This document shows, one piece after another, positions 60,628 to 64,000 of a DNA stretch of 64,000 nt. The position numbers and the translations under genes are program-made. How positions within the stretch are numbered: position 1 is the first letter of the stretch; every line of letters begins with the position of its first letter. A model generated the notes under the pieces. It saw only the letters and a program-made list of their open reading frames with translations. It was not told the DNA's origin and did not search any database. The stretch comes from Streptomyces sp. T12 (GTDB lineage: Bacteria; Actinomycetota; Actinomycetes; Streptomycetales; Streptomycetaceae). The DNA is taken from assembly GCF_028736035.1 (NCBI RefSeq), contig NZ_CP117866.1:5580001-5644000 (forward strand), read 5' to 3'.

Positions 60628-63600
60628 TCACCGGTCGAGGTCCTCGTACTCCGTCTCGGGTACGCCGACGTCCGAGAAGATGTCCCGTGCCTGCCGCTTC
60701 ATCGGTTCCGCGGCAGCGGGGTCGGTCTTCCGGTGGGCGCGGGCGAGGGCCATCAGGGTGCGGGCTTCACCGAGGCGGTGTCCGGTTTCGCGGTGTACGG
60801 CCAGGGCCTCTCGACCGAGGGCGACGGCTGCGGCTGCGGCGTCCGCGGACCCGGCCTCCGCCGTGCGACACAGGACGGTCAGGGCCTGGCCCTCCACCAC
60901 ACCGAACCCGTACTCACGGGCCAGGCTCAGTGCTTGCTCGGCATGACTGCGGGCCTCGTCACGATGGCCCAGCCGCTGGTGGGTGAGGGACAGCCCCAGG
61001 ACGCTGTCCGCCTCGGCTCGTCTGAATCTTGCCTTCTGGGCCAGCGCGAGGGCCTGTGTGTCGGCATCGAGGGCGCGGTCGAAGTGAGCCAGACGCCGGT
61101 GGGCAGCGGCGACCGTGTTGAGGATGCTGGACTGAATCCAGGGCCGTCCCAGGTCCCTGACCATGGCGAGGGCGCGGTCGGTCTGTGCCAACGCCTCGTC
61201 GTGGTGCCCGAGTTCGACGTTGATCTTCGCGACGGCATCGAGCATCATCGCGCGGCCGTTGCGGTATCCGCCCCGGTCGTCAGTGGCCACCTTGGGGCGC
61301 AGGACGTGCAGCCCGTCACTGAGACGGCCGAGTTCCCAGTAGACCCAGCCCAGAATCTGCAGCGCCATGCTGTCGTCCCACCAGCTGATTCCCGCATTGC
61401 GGCGGATGACCAGTTCGAGGTGGTCCGCGGCATCCCGCAGCCGGCCCAGGTCCCGGGAGACCATACCGAGGCCGTTCAGCCCGAACGCTTCGAGGTAGCG
61501 GTTCCCGGTTTCACTGGTGATCAGCAGACCGGCGGTGAGACTCTCGTGCGCTCTGTCGAGACGCGCCATGCTCCATTCCAAGAAGCCTCCGACGCCCAGA
61601 GCACCGGCCTTTCCTGTCCGCCAGTCGAGCTCCCGACTGATGTCCAGTTCGCGCGCGTTGTGACCCGCCGCCTCCCTGACATGACCCCAGTCCCACTGGA
61701 TCACCGCGAGGCTGTGGTGCATGGCTGCCTGACCGAACAGGTCGCCCTCGGCCACGGCCGCGTCCAGCGCAGTCCGTGCAAGGGCCTGCCACGTCGCCCG
61801 TGGCAGATGAAGCCAGAAGTAGCCGAACAGTGCGGAGACCAGGTGCCAGGCGACGGGGCGGGGACCGTAGTGGGCGGCATGGTTGATGACGGCGAGCAGA
61901 TTCGCCCGCTCGGCCTCCAGCCACCGTCCGGCTTCGGTGGCCGACAACGAGCCCGCTTGATCACCGGATGCGAGGTCGCCTGGCAGTTCCGGGAAGTGCC
62001 AGGTGCCGGCGGCGGCACGAGTGGTGTGCAGGTACCGGAGCAGGACGCGTTTCAACGCGGCGTCACGATCCGCCACCGTCTCTTCCACCTGCGCACGCTC
62101 CTGCGCGTACTCACGAAGCAGATCATGGAACCGGTACCGGCCCGCCGTCGGGGCTTCGATCAGATGCGCCGCGGCCAGCGCACCGAGCAGCCGCCGGGCC
62201 TGCGACAGCGATACGTCAAGAAGAGCCGCCGCGGCCTCGACCGTGAACTCCGCCCCCGGGAACAGGCCGAGCAGCCGGAACAGCCGGCGCGCACCGGGTG
62301 CCAGGACGCGATACGACACCGAAAAGGCCGTACGCAAGGGAGAACTGGCGTCACCGTCCGGCTCCAGTGCCTCCAGCCTGTTGCCCTCGGTCATCTCGGC
62401 GACGAGGTCAGCCGTCCGCAGGGCCGGATCGCCCGCGAGCCTGGCAGCGGCCACGCGCAGGGCCAGCGGAAGACTGCCGCACAGCCGGATCAGCTCGCTT
62501 ACGGCGATGTCGTCGGCGTCGACCCGGTCCGCACCGAGGGCCCGGCTCAGCAGTGCGCGGGCCTCGTCCGGCTGAAGAAGGTCCAGGCGTAGGGCGTGGG
62601 CCCCGTCGCGGGCGATGAGGTCGCCGAGGCGGTTGCGGCTGGTGACGACGACGCAGCAGGTCGCGCTGCCCGGGAGCAGCGGACGTACCTGCTCGGCCGA
62701 CGCCGCATTGTCCAGCAGGACGAGCATGCGCCGGTCCGCCAGCAGGGTCCGGAACACACGGCCCTGAGCCTCGTGGTTCGCGGGGATCTCCGACGCCGCG
62801 AGTCCCAGGCTGCGCAGCAGCAGTTCAAGGGCCTCGCCGGGTTCGAGGGGGCTGCGGTCGTGGTCGAAGCCGTGCAGGTTGATGTAGAGCTGGCCATCTG
62901 GGAAACGGTCGCGTACCTGATGTGCCCAGTGCACGGCCAGCGCGGTCTTGCCGATGCCGGCGGCGCCGCCGATGGCGGAGATGACCACGGTGCCCGCCGG
63001 TCCCTGCTCCCGCTCGGATGGAAGCAGCCGGTGGAGTCTGGCGAGTTCGTCGGTACGGCCGGCGAACCCTGCGGCGTCATGGGGCAGTTCGGCAGGTGCG
63101 GCCGAAGTGGTCGCATTGCTTTCGCGCGGCTTGGGGGGAGGAGCCGGAGGAGGCGGAGGGGGGAGGAGGTAGGTGTCGTCCTGGCGCAGCACCGCTTCGT
63201 GCACTCGGCGGAGTTCCTCACGGGGACTGGTTCCGAGTTCGTCGCGAAGTCGTCGGCGCATCTCCTCATAGACCTGGAGCGCTTCCGCCGGACGTCCACA
63301 GCCGTACAGGGCCCGCATGCGCAGGGCCACCAGGGACTCGTCGTAGAGGTCAGCCGCCGAGGGCGCCGACAGGCCGTCGAAGTCGTCGAGGGCGTCGCCG
63401 AACCGCCGTAGTAGAAGAAGGCACTTGAGCCGCTCCTGCCGGAGCATCCGCCGACGCTCCAGCAACCGCCGCCGCTCGCCCTGCGCGAACGGCCCCGTCA
63501 GGTTGGCCAGGGGCTCTCCCCGGAACAGTGCGACGGCCGCGGCGAATTGGTCGGTCGCGGTGGCCAGGTCGCCGGATGCCAGGGTGTGCAGCGCCTCGTC

Positions 63601-63975
63601 GGCCCGCTCGGCCAGGTCCGCCGTGTCGAGCCGGACGCCCTCGGCGACGAAGCGGTACCAGCCCTTGCCGCTGCGGATCACCGACTCCGTGGGCTGGGTG
63701 CCTTCCGGATCCAGGGCCCTGCGCAGCGAGTTGACGTGAGTGGGCAGCACCTTGCGACCGCCCGCCGGCGGCTCCGAACCCCACACCGAGTCGAGCAGTT
63801 GGTCATGGCTGACCACGGCCCCTTGGCGGAGCAGCAACGCGGCCAGCACGGCCTGGCGCTTGACGGGCCCCAGATCCAGTGGAGCCCCGCCCCGCCGTGC
63901 CCGTAACGGTCCGAGCACCTCGAACCGCAGCAGCCCTGGAGATCCGCCGTCCACCTGAAGCCTCCGCCTGCGCAC
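60628..63975 (-). CDS. AfsR-like SARP/NB-ARC/TPR regulator
   Basis: A 1115-residue pleiotropic-type regulator: SARP winged helix (LRFEVLGPLRARRGGAPLDL, then KRQAVLAALLLRQGAVVSHD), BTAD (to about 265), a poly-Pro linker (PPPPPPAPPPKP), NB-ARC ATPase with Walker A GAAGIGKT, Walker B-like RMLVLLDNA and the GLPLALR-type LCGSLPLALRVAA, a winged-helix segment, and a C-terminal TPR array (about 760-1080; e.g. LEAFGLNGLGMVSRDLGRLR, VAAAHRRLAHFDRALDADTQ). The layout matches AfsR. It starts at GTG 63975, bounded upstream by an in-frame stop. It sits in tandem with the shorter SARP, and both may respond to phosphorylation or nucleotides. Upstream of 63975 the window ends. Confidence 0.9.
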   Translation of the reverse strand: MRRRRLQVDGGSPGLLRFEVLGPLRARRGGAPLDLGPVKRQAVLAALLLRQGAVVSHDQLLDSVWGSEPPAGGRKVLPTHVNSLRRALDPEGTQPTESVIRSGKGWYRFVAEGVRLDTADLAERADEALHTLASGDLATATDQFAAAVALFRGEPLANLTGPFAQGERRRLLERRRMLRQERLKCLLLLRRFGDALDDFDGLSAPSAADLYDESLVALRMRALYGCGRPAEALQVYEEMRRRLRDELGTSPREELRRVHEAVLRQDDTYLLPPPPPPAPPPKPRESNATTSAAPAELPHDAAGFAGRTDELARLHRLLPSEREQGPAGTVVISAIGGAAGIGKTALAVHWAHQVRDRFPDGQLYINLHGFDHDRSPLEPGEALELLLRSLGLAASEIPANHEAQGRVFRTLLADRRMLVLLDNAASAEQVRPLLPGSATCCVVVTSRNRLGDLIARDGAHALRLDLLQPDEARALLSRALGADRVDADDIAVSELIRLCGSLPLALRVAAARLAGDPALRTADLVAEMTEGNRLEALEPDGDASSPLRTAFSVSYRVLAPGARRLFRLLGLFPGAEFTVEAAAALLDVSLSQARRLLGALAAAHLIEAPTAGRYRFHDLLREYAQERAQVEETVADRDAALKRVLLRYLHTTRAAAGTWHFPELPGDLASGDQAGSLSATEAGRWLEAERANLLAVINHAAHYGPRPVAWHLVSALFGYFWLHLPRATWQALARTALDAAVAEGDLFGQAAMHHSLAVIQWDWGHVREAAGHNARELDISRELDWRTGKAGALGVGGFLEWSMARLDRAHESLTAGLLITSETGNRYLEAFGLNGLGMVSRDLGRLRDAADHLELVIRRNAGISWWDDSMALQILGWVYWELGRLSDGLHVLRPKVATDDRGGYRNGRAMMLDAVAKINVELGHHDEALAQTDRALAMVRDLGRPWIQSSILNTVAAAHRRLAHFDRALDADTQALALAQKARFRRAEADSVLGLSLTHQRLGHRDEARSHAEQALSLAREYGFGVVEGQALTVLCRTAEAGSADAAAAAVALGREALAVHRETGHRLGEARTLMALARAHRKTDPAAAEPMKRQARDIFSDVGVPETEYEDLDR

Positions 63976-64000
63976 ATCATCGGAAATTCATCGTCATTGC

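Noticed and set aside
60307..62592. A 761-codon open frame on the + strand
   Set aside because: It is antisense to the TPR half of the AfsR-like regulator and shows no domain.

Overview
The window is very GC-rich, with the codon use, gene density and gene families of a Streptomyces chromosome: SARP regulators, a 2-methylisoborneol operon, mycothiol-type enzymes, GTG/TTG starts and many secreted repeat proteins. No tRNA, rRNA, CRISPR array or intact insertion sequence was seen.

Region 1 (about 154-13744) is the centrepiece: an apparently complete class V lanthipeptide (lexapeptide/cacaoidin-type) gene cluster on the + strand. Most genes from the kinase to the small 65-residue protein overlap by 1-4 bases. 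The order is an APH-fold kinase (LanK), a HopA1-type lyase (LanY), two tiny IS3-like helix-turn-helix ORFs, an ABC ATPase and permease, an F420H2-dependent dehydroalanine reductase (LanJ), a flavoprotein cysteine decarboxylase (LanD), an APH-like protein that seems to have lost its catalytic residues (LanX), an N-methyltransferase and a 65-residue protein. Then come precursor A1, two M16 peptidases, a second and different precursor A2, and a full-length ABC exporter. Both precursors share a leader motif and end in TxxxxC, the pattern expected for an AviMeCys ring. The expected chemistry is phosphorylation of Ser/Thr and elimination to Dha/Dhb, reduction of some to D-residues, lanthionine closure, oxidative decarboxylation of the C-terminal Cys to AviMeCys, leader removal, N-methylation and export. 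The left edge is cut by the window, so the cluster may extend upstream.

Region 2 (13.7-24 kb) is mixed: an unusual HxlR-peroxiredoxin fusion regulator divergent from an O-methyltransferase, a MOSC protein, a secreted protein, an isochorismatase-like hydrolase next to an amino-acid decarboxylase relic, an SRPBCC protein, an orphan sugar-binding lipoprotein, a NarL-type two-component pair and a maleylpyruvate-isomerase-like protein.

Region 3 (24-46 kb) holds a large secreted FlgD-Ig/Fn3-like protein, a MerR-like regulator, a cold-shock set (small proteins, DEAD-box helicase, Csp) and an envelope block: L,D-transpeptidase, a FemX-like/MurJ pair, an OmpR/kinase/GerMN-type lipoprotein operon and a polysaccharide deacetylase. 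A VOC protein, a 1018-residue secreted FG-GAP protein, a PAP2 membrane protein and an M1 peptidase lipoprotein follow.

Region 4 (46-51 kb) is the 2-methylisoborneol operon: family 2B encapsulin shell, terpene cyclase cargo with a duplicated motif in its disordered N-terminus, and geranyl diphosphate C-methyltransferase. It is flanked by relics of a DNA glycosylase, an AraC regulator and a GNAT acetyltransferase.

Region 5 (51-64 kb) has small membrane proteins, two secreted proteins, a second polysaccharide deacetylase sharing an upstream box with the first, a polyprenol-type membrane protein, a truncated secreted-enzyme relic, an orphan phage-type endolysin and two large SARP-family regulators in tandem.
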